The notes: generated by a model not told the origin, from the letters alone. A stretch of DNA of 64,000 nucleotides from Armigeres subalbatus (GCF_024139115.2 NC_085140.1:24272035-24336034), one strand, 5' to 3'; numbered from the stretch's first letter, positions 23,240-35,080 are shown. Numbers and translations: made by a program.

Positions 23240-24845
23240 TAGGGCTTCCATTCCCGCATCCGATTTCCCGGGATGCACACTTTAGTTTCCCGAATTTCCG
23301 GGCAAATTATTATATTAAAATATTTGAAAATCCTTTTCTTATTTTGATGAGGAAGTATCAATTATAGGTATTTTTTTTTTACTGTTCCCATAATGAAACT
23401 TCTGTTCAATAGCATATTTCGCTTTCAAAGTAGATTACACCCCATACTATAAAAAATAAGGTTTTTATCTGCAGATGCTAGTATTTATGTACGGTTCAAC
23501 CCTAATGCGTGTTGAAGGGAGGCGAATCAAAGCATAAGTTTCTATCAGGTGTTAATTTATTAAGTAGGCCCATTTACCGGTGGCTGTTACAAAGTCGAAA
23601 TACAAATCTAGCGTTTGATGAAATTTCTCAATAGCAAAAACAAAGATTCGTACACAGCGACATGATTTCTCCAGATCCCAGATATTTCGGCAAGGGCAGT
23701 GACGGCTTTGGTAGGTTTATTGTCAGAAGTTTTTTTAAGACCTTCAATACTTTTTGATTCAAACCCCGACTCGTGTTCCAAACAGACTCATGTTCCGAAT
23801 ATTCGTTTTTGTTTAGAGATGTCTTTTTTTTTCTAAATAATAATGCGAATTTACTGTCTGGACATGTCAGACAAAAATTAACATACATATTTAAATCTTT
23901 ACTATAAGGTCATTAGAATAGTCTAATAACAAAAACTCGATCGTTCAAAAGTATTTTTACACTTTCGAAAAAATATTTCATTTTTTTTTTTTTTTTATTT
24001 ATCTGCTTTAATACCTCAAATTCGAAGTGTCTGTGTGTGTGCTATGTGTTTGTTTTTTGAAGTGTGCATAAGTGTCTATACTACCAAACTTAACCAGAAT
24101 TGAGCAATTGAATATTTGAGAACAGTTTTTTTACGAACAGATCGTAAGTTTCGAGTGGAAGAAGAATTTTTATTTATAATTCGTTAAAAAAACTACAAAG
24201 ATATATTTTTTCCCTTTGGTATTAATTATTTTGAATCTTCTGTGTTAGATTATTACGTGATTAGCGTAAAAAGCTTTGCCTTCCTGTATATTTGGATTTT
24301 GAATATTAGACGAAATTGTGTTTTCCCCCCCTTGGGAACAAAAGCGCAAAAACATTTTTTTTTCACCTATAATGCGTTTTCTGACTAGGACTCTTTACCA
24401 AAAATGTAACGTGCTTTGATTAGACTGGTTTTACACAAAACATAATTTTAAAATATTTTATTTATTTTTGTTGTTGCCTGTTTTCCTGCTTGCCGGGCAG
24501 TGGCAACTATATTGCCACCAATTTTTCAATGTTTCTGAACTGTTTAATGTATAACAAACATACATTTGAGCTTAATACCTTGTCAACATTGTGTTCGATT
24601 GTTGTTTTTGTTAATTAATTGTTTAGATTCGTCTGCCTTATCAAGGGTTAATAATTTAAGCACAATGTAGCAAATATCAATCCCCTGAGGTCGAGAGTAC
24701 ATTTTTATCCTAAGTTATTATTTTAAGTAATGGTTTTGGGTTTCGCATAATTGTTTTATTTCCCGGGATCCCGGGAAATTCCGGAAAGTTTACATTTTAT
24801 TTCCCGTTTTCCGGGAAGTTGATTCCCGGGAAAAATGGAACCCCT
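23240..24845. mobile_element. TIR element of 1.6 kb inserted in an endonuclease frame
   Basis: The left end is TAGGGCTTCCATTCCCG and the complement of the right end is AGGGGTTCCATTTTTCCCGG. Subterminal regions on both sides are rich in CCCGGGAA. AAGAC occurs on both sides (23235-23239 and 24846-24850), giving a target duplication of about 5 bp, and excision in silico would rejoin an endonuclease reading frame. The interior is AT-rich with no transposase-like frame. The superfamily is uncertain: the end resembles hAT, but an 8-bp duplication cannot be shown. Confidence 0.7.
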
Positions 24846-25737
24846 AAGACGGATGCCAACAAATCGTCACTGAAAGACTTCATTGTAAACAAAGATTTAG
24901 ATTTTGTGTTTCTGCAAGAAGTCTTATTTGAAGACTTTTCGTTCATTGGGACATATAGCGCATTTGTGAACATAAGTGACAAAGACAAGGGAACGCTATC
25001 CTTATAAAAAGGAATCAAGGGTTTTGGAATGTAATTTATGCTCCTAGTGGAAGGATTTGTCAATTGTTTGTGATAATATCAACCTCATCAACGTGTATGC
25101 CCATTCAGGGACAAACAAAAAGCGGGAAAGAGATTATTTGTTCAAAAATCAAATGACAACTCACGTCATGAAGGGAAATAATTTGCATACTATAGTGGGT
25201 GGAGTTTTCAACTGGATACGTGTATAGCGTGATAGTCGTAGCACAGTTGCTAACATTAGTAATGGTCTCCGCGATTTAACAAAAACGTTGTGTCTTAAAG
25301 ATGCAGCTGTAGAGTTGAAAGGTACAAAAACAGAATTTACATTCTTCTGAGGTGAGGCTGCCTCACGTTTGGACAGATTTTACACTACTTCTAGTTATTT
25401 TTTAATCAAATGTAACTAATATTCAACCTGTTCCAGGTGCTTTTTTGGATCATTTGAGGTTGATCCCAATTAGCTTTGTTTTTGAGGTCGTGGTTATTGG
25501 AAACCTAATAGTAGTCTATTAAAGGATAAGGAAATTGGTCAACAAGTTAGTGATGAATTAGGCAATCTTAGAAATAGGTAAGTGTACACAGAAAATCGCA
25601 GTACTTGGTGGCACAATGTGATTAAACATAGCTAAAATATATTTATATGAATGAAAGCAGGATAATAAATTACAAAATCAATGCTGAGAAAGGTGTACTG
25701 TACAGTAGAATGAATAAGCTAGCAATAGACTAGCATC
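24846..25737 (+). pseudogene. APE-type endonuclease and linker of a non-LTR element, decayed
   Basis: The frame resumes with DANKSSLKDFIVNKDLDFVF followed by LQEV, the endonuclease glutamate region. Other frames then give NLINVYAHSGTNKKRERDYLF and VGGVFNW, a decayed GDFNW box in which aspartate is changed to valine. Further on come YWKPNSSLLKDKEIGQQVSD and STWWHNVIKHKLKYIY, typical of the linker before the RT in L1-like elements. Stops and frameshifts are frequent. The RT domain is missing; the Juan-like element starts within the expected RT region. Clade assignment (L1-like) is tentative. Confidence 0.65.
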
Positions 25738-25892
25738 GTGGTTTCGTGCTGTGCGGTTCTTTTCTCTCTTTGCTGAAGGAAGTTTTTATTACTACCCGAA
25801 GCTATTTTAATTTCAACAGTGCTTCTCAGTGCTATTTGTACCCACTGATCCCGTTACGATCTTTGCATGGACCCGTGTCTTCACGCTCAGCA

Positions 25893-26837
25893 ATGAGCAT
25901 TAATAAAAACAAGAAAAAAGGGGATCTCTGAATTCTCCACTTCCTTCAAAGAAATAAGGTTTCAAGACCGTCCTGCCAAAGCGCGGAAAGAATAGAAGGA
26001 AGCTGGAGACTTCAGATATTCCTTTTAACTCCTAAATCGAAAATAATTCTTCTCCTATCGAACTGAGCAATCATTTCGATTTGATTCATGACGAAATGGA
26101 GCAAATCGAAACTACCTCTAGCCCAGGTGATTCAATACATGCGAAGAAGCAAAGGCCAAAAGCCAATTGTGGTATCTGTTGCCGAGTTTTCTGGTTTTCG
26201 GAATGAGATTTTGAGTAACCTTCAGGGGATCAAGGTTTCATTTCTGATTGACAGGAAGGGTGACTGTCGCGTTTTGCCGGGATCTTTTGACGACCGCAAA
26301 CGTCCTCTTCAGTATTTAACTGAGAAGCGGCATAAATTCTTCACATACGACGACAAAACTGAGCGAAAGTCGTCTTGAAAGGTCTCCCCCGTGATGATAA
26401 ATCACTGGTTGAGATTAAAATTGTAATTCCTCAATTACTTGGATTTTCACCAGTCCAAGCCATTAAGATAAAAAAGAAATCTCGCTCTGGTTTTTCCCAG
26501 AGGGGTATTTCTAAAGAATTGTGCAAAGTTTGGAAAGGCCTGTATTATGTCCCATGTCCGTGTTACATGGGAACATTTCCGCAGGTCTGGGGGAAATTTT
26601 CAAAACCCCACTCAGTGCTGTAAGTGCCAAAAGTGGGGTCACGGAACTAAACATTGCCACATGGATGCCAAATGCATGATTTGTGGTGGAACTTCCCACG
26701 CCAAGGACGCCTGTCCTGTGAGAGAAGATTCCAATATATTTAAATGTGTCAATTGTGGGGGCAATCGTAAATCCAATTTCTGGGAATGCCCTTCACGCCA
26801 AAAAGTTTTGAATTCTCGTGCAAAATTTATGACGTGA
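25893..26837 (+). pseudogene. Jockey/Juan-like ORF1 (gag-like RNA-binding protein), broken
   Basis: The start MSINKNKKKGDL is followed by a stop. Later frames give WSKSKLPLAQVIQYMRRSKG, then KGLPRDDKSLVEIKIVIPQL and LGFSPVQAIKIKKKSRSG, the conserved core of Jockey-type ORF1. The C-terminal part holds three zinc knuckles at about 26616-26790: CCKCQKWGHGTKHC, CMICGGTSHAKDAC, and a third, CVNCGGNRKSNFWEC, with the histidine replaced. The intact protein would coat the element RNA. At least three frame breaks are present, and the spacing to ORF2 is about 300 bases. Confidence 0.85.
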
Positions 26838-27132
26838 AATTACAATAGGATCCCAGATTCGCCAGGTAAACATATTTCAAACGCTCAAAATCTGCAATCA
26901 TTTGCCGGTCGAGAAATTCATACCCACCACAATCAACGAACAAGTTTTGCTCCTACCTCTCACCATAACGTTCGTTCTGACGACTCAGGTAGCATGTCTG
27001 CTTCCGACTTTGATTTTCTAAATGAACAATTGCATCACATGATTGAGGCAATGTTCAAAGCAAATACCAAAACTGAAGCTGTTCAGGTTGGTGTCAAGTT
27101 TACAAAAAAAAATGTTATTTGACTTAGTTTTA

Positions 27133-28017
27133 ATGGATCCAAATAATTCTTCGAAAATTTTAAATTGGAATGCCCGCTCTTTAAAGGGTAAGGAAGATGA
27201 ATTATTCAACTTTCTATCAGTTCATAATGTGCACATTGCCATTATAACTGATACAAAATTTTATTTGAAGATTGTTCTGCGGGATATTATACTATTCAAT
27301 ATCTCAATGGAGCAACTTGTTTTTCTTCCAGTCAAAATCCTTCTACAATTGATTTAGTCTTAACGGATTCAAGTCAGCTGTGTGGACAATTGGTAACTCA
27401 TGCTGACTTAGACTCTTATTACCTTCCTGTGACGTTTGAAATCTCACAAGAAGCCATTAATAATCCAATCAACTCTACTTTTAATTATCATAGAGCTGAT
27501 TGGGATTTGTATAAAACGTATATCGATAGGAATTTTGATGTTGATATTCCTCTCGATACCAAAAGTGATAATGATAATGCTCTCGTATCTTTGACAAATT
27601 TAATTGTCGAAGCCAGAGGCATTGCAATTCCGAAATGTGAAGTTAAATTCAACTCCATTATTATTGACGACGATCTTCAGTTACTGATCAAAGAACTCGC
27701 GATCCCGCGTTGAAAGTTATTTGGCGAGATTTTCAAAATGAAATTAAAAAACGTTTCGCTATTCTGAGAAATACCAACTTTGAGAATAATGTCTCGAAGT
27801 TGGATACCAGTTCGAAACCCTTTTGGAAATTAACCAGCGCTTAAAGCGCTTAAAGAGGGAAATAAAATTTTATTAACAAATGGCGAAAAGGCTCAAAAAC
27901 TTGCTCAGCAGTTCGAGAGTGCCCATAATTTTAGTCTAGGTCGCACTAGTCCAATTGAGGATCAGGTTACACGGAGCTTCGAAGACATTCTCAATCAAGA
28001 TAATGTTTTGGCCCTTC
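27133..28017 (+). pseudogene. Jockey/Juan-like ORF2 endonuclease with internal deletion
   Basis: ILNWNARSLKGKEDELFNFL is the N-terminal endonuclease motif (NARSL). The reading then jumps within a few codons from TDTKF to a segment that in another frame reads YLNGATCFSSSQNPSTIDLV, normally near the end of the domain. Most of the catalytic core is therefore deleted near 27265. After that, LVTHADLDSYYLPVTFEI carries the region of the catalytic DH motif with SDH changed to SYY. The linker to the RT follows, with a stop near 27712. Confidence 0.75.
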
Positions 28018-28018
28018 G

Positions 28019-28873
28019 TTGGGAACTTATTTGGATAAAGTGAGATCTATAACTAGAAAATTTCAAAGTATGAAAGCACCGGGTGATGATGGAATTTTCT
28101 ACATACTTATCAAAAAACTTCCTGAGAGCTCTTTATCCTTTTTGGTTAATTTATTTAATAAATGTTTTCAATTGGCATACTTTCCAGATAAATGGAAAAA
28201 CGCCAAAGTTGTTCCAATTTTGAAGCCGGACAAAAATCCAGCTGAGGCTTCTAGTTATCGCCCAATCAGTTTGCTTTCTTCAACAAGCAAGCTGATTGAA
28301 AAGATTATTTTAAATAGAATGATGGTTCATATTAACGACAATTCTATTTTTCCTGATGAGCAATTTGGTTTTCGCCATGGGCGTTCAACCACTCGTCAGT
28401 TATTAAGAGTTCCGTATTTAATTCGGCTTAACAAATCTGAAGGATATTCGACTGGAGTTGCTCTTCTTGATATAGAGAAAGCATTTGACAGTGTTTGGCA
28501 TGAGGGTTTGATTGTAAAATTGATGAATTTTAATTTTCCTCTGTACATTATTAAACTGATCCAAAATTATTTATCAAATCGCTCACTTCAGGTAAACTAT
28601 CAGAATTCCAAATCTGATAGATTACCTGTAAGAGCTGGTGTTCCCCAAGGCGGCATACTGGGGCCCATATTGTATAACATTTTTACTTCTGACTTATTTG
28701 ATTTTTACCATCAGGGTGTCAAAAATCTTTGTTTGCAGATGACACAGGTCTCTCAGCCAAAGGGCGAAGCCTTCGTATCATTTGTAGTAGATTGCAAAAA
28801 AGTTAGGATATTTTCTCCACTTACTTGCGAAAATGGAAAATTTTTCCGAATGCTTCCAAAACTCAGCTTATAA
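28019..28873 (+). pseudogene. Jockey/Juan-like reverse transcriptase, frameshifted
   Basis: This 284-codon frame includes the RT fingers (SYRPISLLSSTSKLIEKIIL), FGFRHGRSTTRQLLRV, motif A LLDIEKAFDSVWHEGL with its aspartate, and motif B GVPQGGILGPILYNIF. The motif C FADD box is present at about 28728-28745 (SLFADDTGL) but in a different frame, so a frameshift lies just upstream. The first part of the RT domain is also damaged near 28015. This is the best-preserved segment of the element. Confidence 0.85.
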
Positions 28874-28933
28874 TTTTCCCACATAAGCCGAGAGCTTCTT
28901 ATTTGAAACCTACTAGCAAACATACACAGTATA

Positions 28934-29158
28934 AAAATGTTACAGCATAACATGATGTAACAAAAAGGCTCCGTTCGATTAGATTCATTATTCCATCACT
29001 TTTTAAAATTACAGGTCGTCGTTACTATGGAGCTTGTATTCAATATTGCGTACAAGAAAAAAATTGATGTAAAATTGTAGGCTGTTGAACACAAAAATAT
29101 GCGTTAAAATTTTTCCATAGCGTGTAATTTTCAGATTTTTTAACTGTGTATTTTCACT
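28934..29158. other. Insertion of about 225 bases in the RT C-terminal region
   Basis: The Jockey reading stops at TSKHTQYKNV and resumes at about 29159 with MNGVSNNWYSEAKYLGLLL. The intervening DNA is unrelated AT-rich sequence beginning with a short palindrome TGTTAC...GTAACA. No convincing terminal repeats or target duplication were found. Confidence 0.5.
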
Positions 29159-29475
29159 ATGAATGGGGTTTCAAATAATTGGTATAGTGAAGCTAAATAT
29201 TTAGGACTTCTGCTAGATTAAAAATCAACTTTTAAAAATCACATTGAAGGCATTCAAGCCAAATGTCACAAATATATTAAATGTCTATATCCACTCATAA
29301 ACAGAAAATCAGAATTTTGTCTCAAGAACTAACTTTTGATTTACAAACAAATTTTTAGACCAGCCATATTGTATGCTGTGCCAATATTGTCAAGTTGCTG
29401 CAATACCAGAAAGAAGGCACTATAGAGGATTCAAAATAAAATTTTGAAAATGATTCTGAAGTTGCCTCCGTGGTA
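29159..29475 (+). pseudogene. C-terminal part of the Jockey/Juan-like ORF2
   Basis: Broken frames give SEAKYLGLLLD, then FKNHIEGIQAKCHKYIKCLY, then FRPAILYAVPILSSCCNTRK and RIQNKILKMILKLPPWY, the usual C-terminal sequence order of Jockey-type ORF2. It ends abruptly after the PPWY segment. Confidence 0.75.
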
Positions 29476-29743
29476 TGTAACATAGCAAATAAGGATGATA
29501 GTAACTAACAAAACACGAAACACCTAGTCTAAGAGATGAATGCATGTATTAGATAATTAGCAAATAAAATTAGTTTAAAAAAATCTTGTTGGGAGAAGCT
29601 CCGGATCTGTACTCCACGCTCGATCCGTGTTGTTCCTGCGGCATGCGGGTCCTGATTTCACATTTCACACACATATTTCCACTAAAGCAGCATACCATAA
29701 TCACTAAGAGTAAAATCAGCAGTGGTTTAAATCGTTCGGGGCT

Positions 29744-29845
29744 GTCAGTTTGAATATGAATCTGAAACAATTATTTTCCCAGCAGCTTTTCTAGATTCAT
29801 TTTTTTATACCAGTCAACTGTCAAAAAAATAAAAACTACAAAATA
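29744..29845. repeat. Interspersed repeat, copy 1 (about 90-100 bp)
   Basis: TTTGAATATGAATCTGAAAC, then CCCAGCAGCTTTTCTAGATT and CAGTCAACTGTCAAAAA occur here in the same order and spacing as at 59914-60004. Probably the end of an unidentified transposon. Confidence 0.6.
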
Positions 29846-29890
29846 CAATTTGCTAGAGGAATGCTTGAAGAAATCACCAACTCTTCTATT

Positions 29891-30540
29891 TTAGCATGGT
29901 TGGCAACAATCCAGGAGCTTGACATCGCGCCTCACGACTATTTTTCCGCTTCTTGGAATCAGCAAACGATACGCTTTCGAAAAATCACTGATTCCAACGA
30001 ACTTGAGCAATACTGCTTTGTTGTCCAACTTTGCGCGCTTTTCGTTAGACACATGGCAGAATATATCCACTCCGAATCGTTGTACATGCCCCAGCTTGGG
30101 TTTCTTACCAACCCATCGTTCATACGGTGTACCGGAGATTGAGCGAGAAGGCAGGCGATTTTGAAGGTAATTGGCTGTAACCGCAAAATCGAAGATGCAT
30201 GTTGGCGTCAATCAGCATACAACGGGCCATTTCCACCAAGTACCGATATCGGCCACTCTGCTTTGCTACAGATTATACGGAGCTGTGAACTGGCCAACAA
30301 TCCTGTTCCATTTCAGATACGCTCTCACACGCTTACCTCCATCATCGGATCGTAGGACTTTCGGTTTCTGGTTGAACTGGGTTTTCGCAGAACGGGTTTC
30401 GGCAGAACGTAAACGACAGTATATTTGCAGTAGTCGCCAACAAACGTCAGGAAATATCTCCGCCCTCCAATGGTTTTCGTCCGCATCGGTCCACAGATAT
30501 CACCAAAGATTGAGTTGAGGGAATACGAACAAACCTCCTT
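29891..30540 (-). pseudogene. copia-type integrase, broken
   Basis: Going down the minus strand, decayed frames give segments of the integrase core (ENHWRAEIFPDV-like, QFTAPYNL), then a clean frame at 30211-29891: TANYLQNRLPSRSISGTPYE followed by RWVGKKPKLGHVQRFG and LLKFVGISDFSKAYRLL. The GTPYERWVGKKP segment is the classic end of the copia integrase core. The catalytic aspartate region is destroyed by stops. The intact enzyme would insert the cDNA into host DNA. Confidence 0.85.
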
Positions 30541-30619
30541 CTAACTCAGCAGCTGCATCAATAGTTCCTTTTCTCATAATTTAAGCGCCACTTCTGTCAA
30601 ACAGAACGCTGAAATCTTT

Positions 30620-30859
30620 CTACACCAACCGCTTGACCGAAAAAAGGTTGGATTTCATTTCAGGAACATACAGCACCATATCCAACGTAATCACCCGGCT
30701 GGTGGCGGCACCATCCAGCACTAACATCTTACCAGTTCCGCGACGTTTTGAATACGTCTTTATGCCGTTGGCAACCCAAACCGCTGCCAGAACCGTCTCG
30801 TCCAGGGGGTAAAAAAATTCAAGTCGATTAGAAAAGTGGCACGTTGCTCCGGAATCCAA
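30620..30859 (-). pseudogene. copia-type aspartic protease fragment
   Basis: The frame begins MDSGATCHFSNRLEFF, with the catalytic DSG(A) motif used by Ty1/copia proteases. It continues through TVLAAVWVANGIKTYSKRRG and DMVLYVPEMKSNLFSVKRLV, the usual LYVP...NLLSV segment at the start of the following gag-pre-integrase domain. The frame is open over 80 codons, so this is one of the better-preserved parts. Confidence 0.85.
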
Positions 30860-30970
30860 TCCTCACGTTGTAGCGCATTTCCGGTACATAACGCCCTGTT
30901 CCCCGGCTCGTAGATATATTTCACCACACTGTTGATTTTCAGTTGCTTGGTTACCTTGGATTGTTTTGTC

Positions 30971-31632
30971 TTATCCGTTTATCCAGGCCTTGCATTTTTC
31001 GCAATGGATCTTCATATGGCCAGGTTTGTGGCAAAAAAGCACCTCTTCCAATCCGCCTTCGATCCTACTTGCAATGCGGTCTCCAATTCTTCGTCCATCT
31101 TGATCCGATTCATGCCACTCATCGATCAGCTTTCCTTTCACCAGGTTCAGCGTCAGATCTTTTTCCGCTCTGGCCTCCAGAGCGGCAACGAGGGTCTCGT
31201 ATTCCTCCGCTATGATGCTCAGCAGAATGGCTATCATCCACAGGTCATCGAGCACGTTGTTGGGCTGCAGATCGTTTAGCTTCTCGAAAAAATGTTAGTT
31301 TCCATGTTCCCATTCTTGTCTAAATGTAATCGACAAATCTTACGCCTCGCGGATACCTTCATGAGGAGTGTCTTCTTGACGTGGAATTTTTCAAGCTTTT
31401 CCCTATCCTTTGGCAGCAGTTTTGGCCTTTCTAATGTGCACCAATTGATTGTCTTCCACAAGCAGTCCAGCAGCACTTGATCATCCTTTGTCTTCCAGGC
31501 AGCAGTTTCCAGTTCAGGATTTCTATCCTTTACGGCGGTCCAAGATCCTTCCTTGAGCAGAAGCAGGTTTATACGGAAACTCCAGTGGTCGTAATTGGTA
31601 TCGTTGAGCTTCGCAAACGACTTCTCCATTTT
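30971..31632 (-). pseudogene. copia-type gag, two frames
   Basis: The start MEKSFAKLNDTNYDHWSFRI at 31632 is the typical opening of copia-like gag (L-NxxNYxxW). It continues to LKEGSWTAVKDRNPE. After a frameshift near 31270 the reading continues as MLDDLWMIAILLSIIAEEYE and ends with FCHKPGHMKIHC, a zinc knuckle that has lost its first cysteine. The intact protein would form the virus-like particle. Confidence 0.85.
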
Positions 31633-31710
31633 CTGTTCGATCCTTTCAATACAAAAAATATATCTTAAAACATCACCGGTATTGATTCGAATGCTGGGCC
31701 CATAACCAAT

Positions 31711-31917
31711 TGGCACCTAAAGGGAAGTTTATCGTATCGGTATAATAACACGTCTGTCTTCAGCTGTGGTTTGATAGGAAGTAATTTATTAAGGCTAATT
31801 AAACATTAACTGACAATTGACATTCGAGAAATGGTTGCTTCGATGCTTACGGAAGCTTACAGCTTACGGAGCTGCGTTGCAACTCAAATACATTTCACCA
31901 ATTGGCAATTGTAGCCA
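31711..31917 (-). repeat. Putative 5' LTR of the copia fragment
   Basis: The region directly upstream of the primer site (minus-strand sense) would begin TGGCTACAATTGCC and end AGGTGCCA, with TGGC...GCCA ends and an AATAAA in the middle. No second LTR is present for comparison, so the boundaries are a guess. Confidence 0.35.
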
Positions 31918-32049
31918 CCGCGTGGTTCTGAAGGATGAACCGAAATAATGTGAATGGAAAATATACGTTCTAGATCTTCCAGAAAACCATCTGTTGGCAA
32001 AAATGGACCATGTGTGTGCAAACACCAACACAAACTTCATATTTATAAA

Positions 32050-32750
32050 ACGACAACAAATCGTTCTAGAAGAATACCGGCGCTATGTGGTGAATTTAGA
32101 GAAAGGATAAAATTGTTACTAAAGATCCGAATCTTTCTGGGAACCATCAGCACCAAAAACCGTTTGTTTATCACAACATCAACTCCATTATCAGGGTACG
32201 ACAAAAAAATGATTTACGGATTTAACATTTTTACGGATGTTCCGGATCATTCAGCGGAACACTTGGAGGCACTTGGAACACTTGGACAATGATTAATGTC
32301 AGGTTCACAACATCAATTCCACCCTCAAAGTTTGACAACAAATGGTCCTAAAAGATCCCGGAGTTCTACGTTGAAATTTACGAATTGTTCATTTTTACGG
32401 ATGTTTATCCAGGAGACTACACGGTGGCCACAATAATGCTCCGTGTACGGCTCACAATAATGTATAAGTATGTTAGGGTTCGATAAGATATGGTTTTAAA
32501 AAATGTCTGCGCTCTACGATCAAATTTTCGAATTAATAATTTTTGCGGATGTTCCGGATCTTTCAAGGGACCGCCGGAGGCCACAATGGTCCGTGTATGG
32601 TCAAAACATCATTTCCATACTCAGGGCTCGATAACAATAGGGTTTTAAAAAAATCCCGCTGCACTATGATGAAATTTTGGAATTGACTATTTTTACGGAT
32701 TTTCCGGTTCTTTCAGTTGGCCAAAATGGTCCATCCGTCAATGTCGTCGA
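32050..32750. repeat. Diverged tandem repeat, period about 150 bp
   Basis: The core ATTTTTACGGATGTTCCGG occurs near 32228, 32390, 32545 and 32690 with substitutions. A second core, CAACATCAACTCCATTATCA or similar, lies before each. Four to five units can be made out. Nothing suggests coding. Confidence 0.7.
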
Positions 32751-35080
32751 TGGTCGCAAATACCGAGGGGAAGCAACAAAATCTTCATAGCAAGCACAAT
32801 GTTACTAGAGAAATGACGTTTGTTGATTTTATTGTTCGTTGTTGTTTTTTTTTGGTTGTTGAGACTGAATTGGTCGGACGAATTTGGAGGCGGAGTCTAA
32901 GTTGTAAAACATATCGGAGCGTGTATGGAGCCCCTTACACACTTTGCATTTGTTTCAACTGCGGTCACTGCTCCGGTTCAATTGTTCTACTTCTTGTGCC
33001 AAACTGGACAAAAACAGAGCCACGGCACTGGGCGATGGCCGAAATGAGACTCGCGTTGCGGACGGGAATAGGAGGTGTTTCAGGAGTTTAACGTTTATAA
33101 TAGAATATTTCAATAAAACTGTTAAATTGGTGGAAAGTTTCCGAGTCAATGTAGGGGAACTGTTCCGATCTCCATCTCACTGTACATATATCCATCTCAT
33201 CGCTAAACAAAGAAATACGGCACCAAATTTGTCGCTTCTTTTTGTCAACATGCGTGCTCACTGCTGAAAAAATCACAAAATAATAAACAAACCAAATTCC
33301 TTTCCATTGCTTTGTTTTTGATGAGATGGAAATAGGAGCTATGTGATGAAGTGGCGAACCGTTCCCCATATATAAATCTCAAAAATCCATAGAAAGATGA
33401 ATGGGCTATTAATGTTCAAAATCTTTTTTTTATTTTTTTACACCCTGTATCCGAGCCTTCCTCTTAGACGTAGTTTACGTCAAAAGTTATAAATACCACC
33501 ATCGCCTTATTCCGAGCAAACGCCTATTTCTTAATAACGCATCACATCTATCGTTGGCCTGCATGAAGATTCTTGTATAGAAGTGGATTTGAAAGAGAGA
33601 GCAATTTTGGTGACGATGTAAATCTCACGACCTTTCTTATGTCCAGATTTATAAAGTCACAAAAATTGCACTACGCTTGCTTTCTAATCCACTTCTATAT
33701 CTATCATGGAACATGTAGTCTAAGTTTGAAAGATCATATTGGCATTTCCATATCATTGTAAAACCGTTCAACTTCTCGAAGAAGTAATATACTTATCTTA
33801 TTAATTATGCAATAAATACTGTTAAAATTCTTGACAGTTTAGAACTGCAGTGCGATGGATAATGGGCCGATAGAATTTGCATTGCTATGTATTTTTAACA
33901 AAAGAAAACTGATTTATCTGCCCAATTTGCTTTACTCGAATATCCAGGAATTCGAAAACCAAATTCAGCCGCAGGCAATTTCTAATACTACAGCAAAAGC
34001 TCAGACAAACTTAGGTTTCTGCCCCAGTGTGCACAGGGCCATCAAAAAAGGTAAAAACTGCTACTCTATCTAGGTGCCCTTGCATTCACTCGAGTCGATG
34101 TACTATCAAATTCACTAGTATAAATTTTTCATTACATAATAAGCAGTTTTTTTGCGATGCGGAAAGAGCACGATCAGAGTTATCGAACCGAAGTATGTTA
34201 GGAATTTTAGATCTCATAATTTTGTTCCCTCATTCTTCGGTATCGTCTCGGCCGTCAGCTGATTCGAACGTCGAATAAAAGAATGATGGATTGTCACTGA
34301 TGTTGTTGTACCTTATATGCGGCTTTTCTCTTCCTCTCCGATGAAGTTTTTTTTTTATATAATCGAAGTTATCCACGACTTATCAGCGTCTTCGGCAACC
34401 GCATCCAAGCAACCATATGATTCACACGATTCGCACACTCGCTTTTTCCTTCACGTCACTACCGCATCTTAGATCACGGCGTTTCATCGTGCGAAGGCAT
34501 CTCCTTCGTTCGCAAACAATGAACTAGACTTGAGAACTTTTTGAAACCATCAACTGAGCGATATTAACTCCCGAATCAAACCCGGAGCGGGGGTTGGAAA
34601 CCACTAGCAGTAATTCAATTTCCTGCACGGTCCGCACGCGAAACCACCGGAAACCGACGAATTTCTATCAATTTCGACAGGAAATATCCTTTTTAACTTT
34701 GTATACGGCACTGATCAATTGTAAAACACATCGAAATTTTCATACAAACAGAATTTTCACACACAGACGCATCGCACGTCACACGTCGCCCAACGTCGAT
34801 TGCAGTAGGCTTTCAGGCGACGGACGATGACCGAACCTGTCGAGGTAACCAAGGAGCGGCAGGAACTCGGAACTTCCCCGGAGTACGGAAAAGAAAAACA
34901 AGAAACAACAAATCAGCTTTGGTATTGCTTGGCGGTTCTCGGATTAACTCGGATTCAAACGGTCGGAACGGAACAGGGACTAACACCGGACGCGCGTGTG
35001 CTTCGTTCGCCAACTGTCTGCATCAACTGAGTGGCCGACCGGCCAACCGAGGACCCACCGACCAGCCATGCCGAGCGAGC
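32751..35080. other. Spacer of about 2.3 kb, nothing recognised
   Basis: Short frames only. The part from 34400 is richer in CpG and could be regulatory or 5' UTR-like, but I see no supported exon. Confidence 0.4.

Larger units (their letters stand above)
25738..29475 (+). mobile_element. Juan-like Jockey-clade non-LTR retrotransposon, decayed
   Basis: A 5' region of about 150 bases is followed by ORF1 with three zinc knuckles and ORF2 with APE endonuclease and RT, all in the order of Jockey-clade elements. The protein pattern resembles the mosquito Juan elements. It is broken by stops, a large deletion in the endonuclease and a roughly 225-base insertion near 28934-29158. No poly-A tail is visible at the 3' end, which appears truncated near 29475. 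A further scrap of the same family lies at 45640-45715. Confidence 0.8.
29876..31720 (-). mobile_element. Ty1/copia retrotransposon fragment (gag, protease, integrase), truncated
   Basis: On the minus strand, gag, aspartic protease and integrase fragments appear in copia order. Upstream of gag is the primer-binding sequence GGTTATGGGCCCAG (complement of 31694-31707), as in Drosophila copia. The reading ends in the integrase C-terminal region near 29880, so RT, RNase H and the 3' LTR are missing. Frameshifts occur in gag and in the integrase core. Confidence 0.85.
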
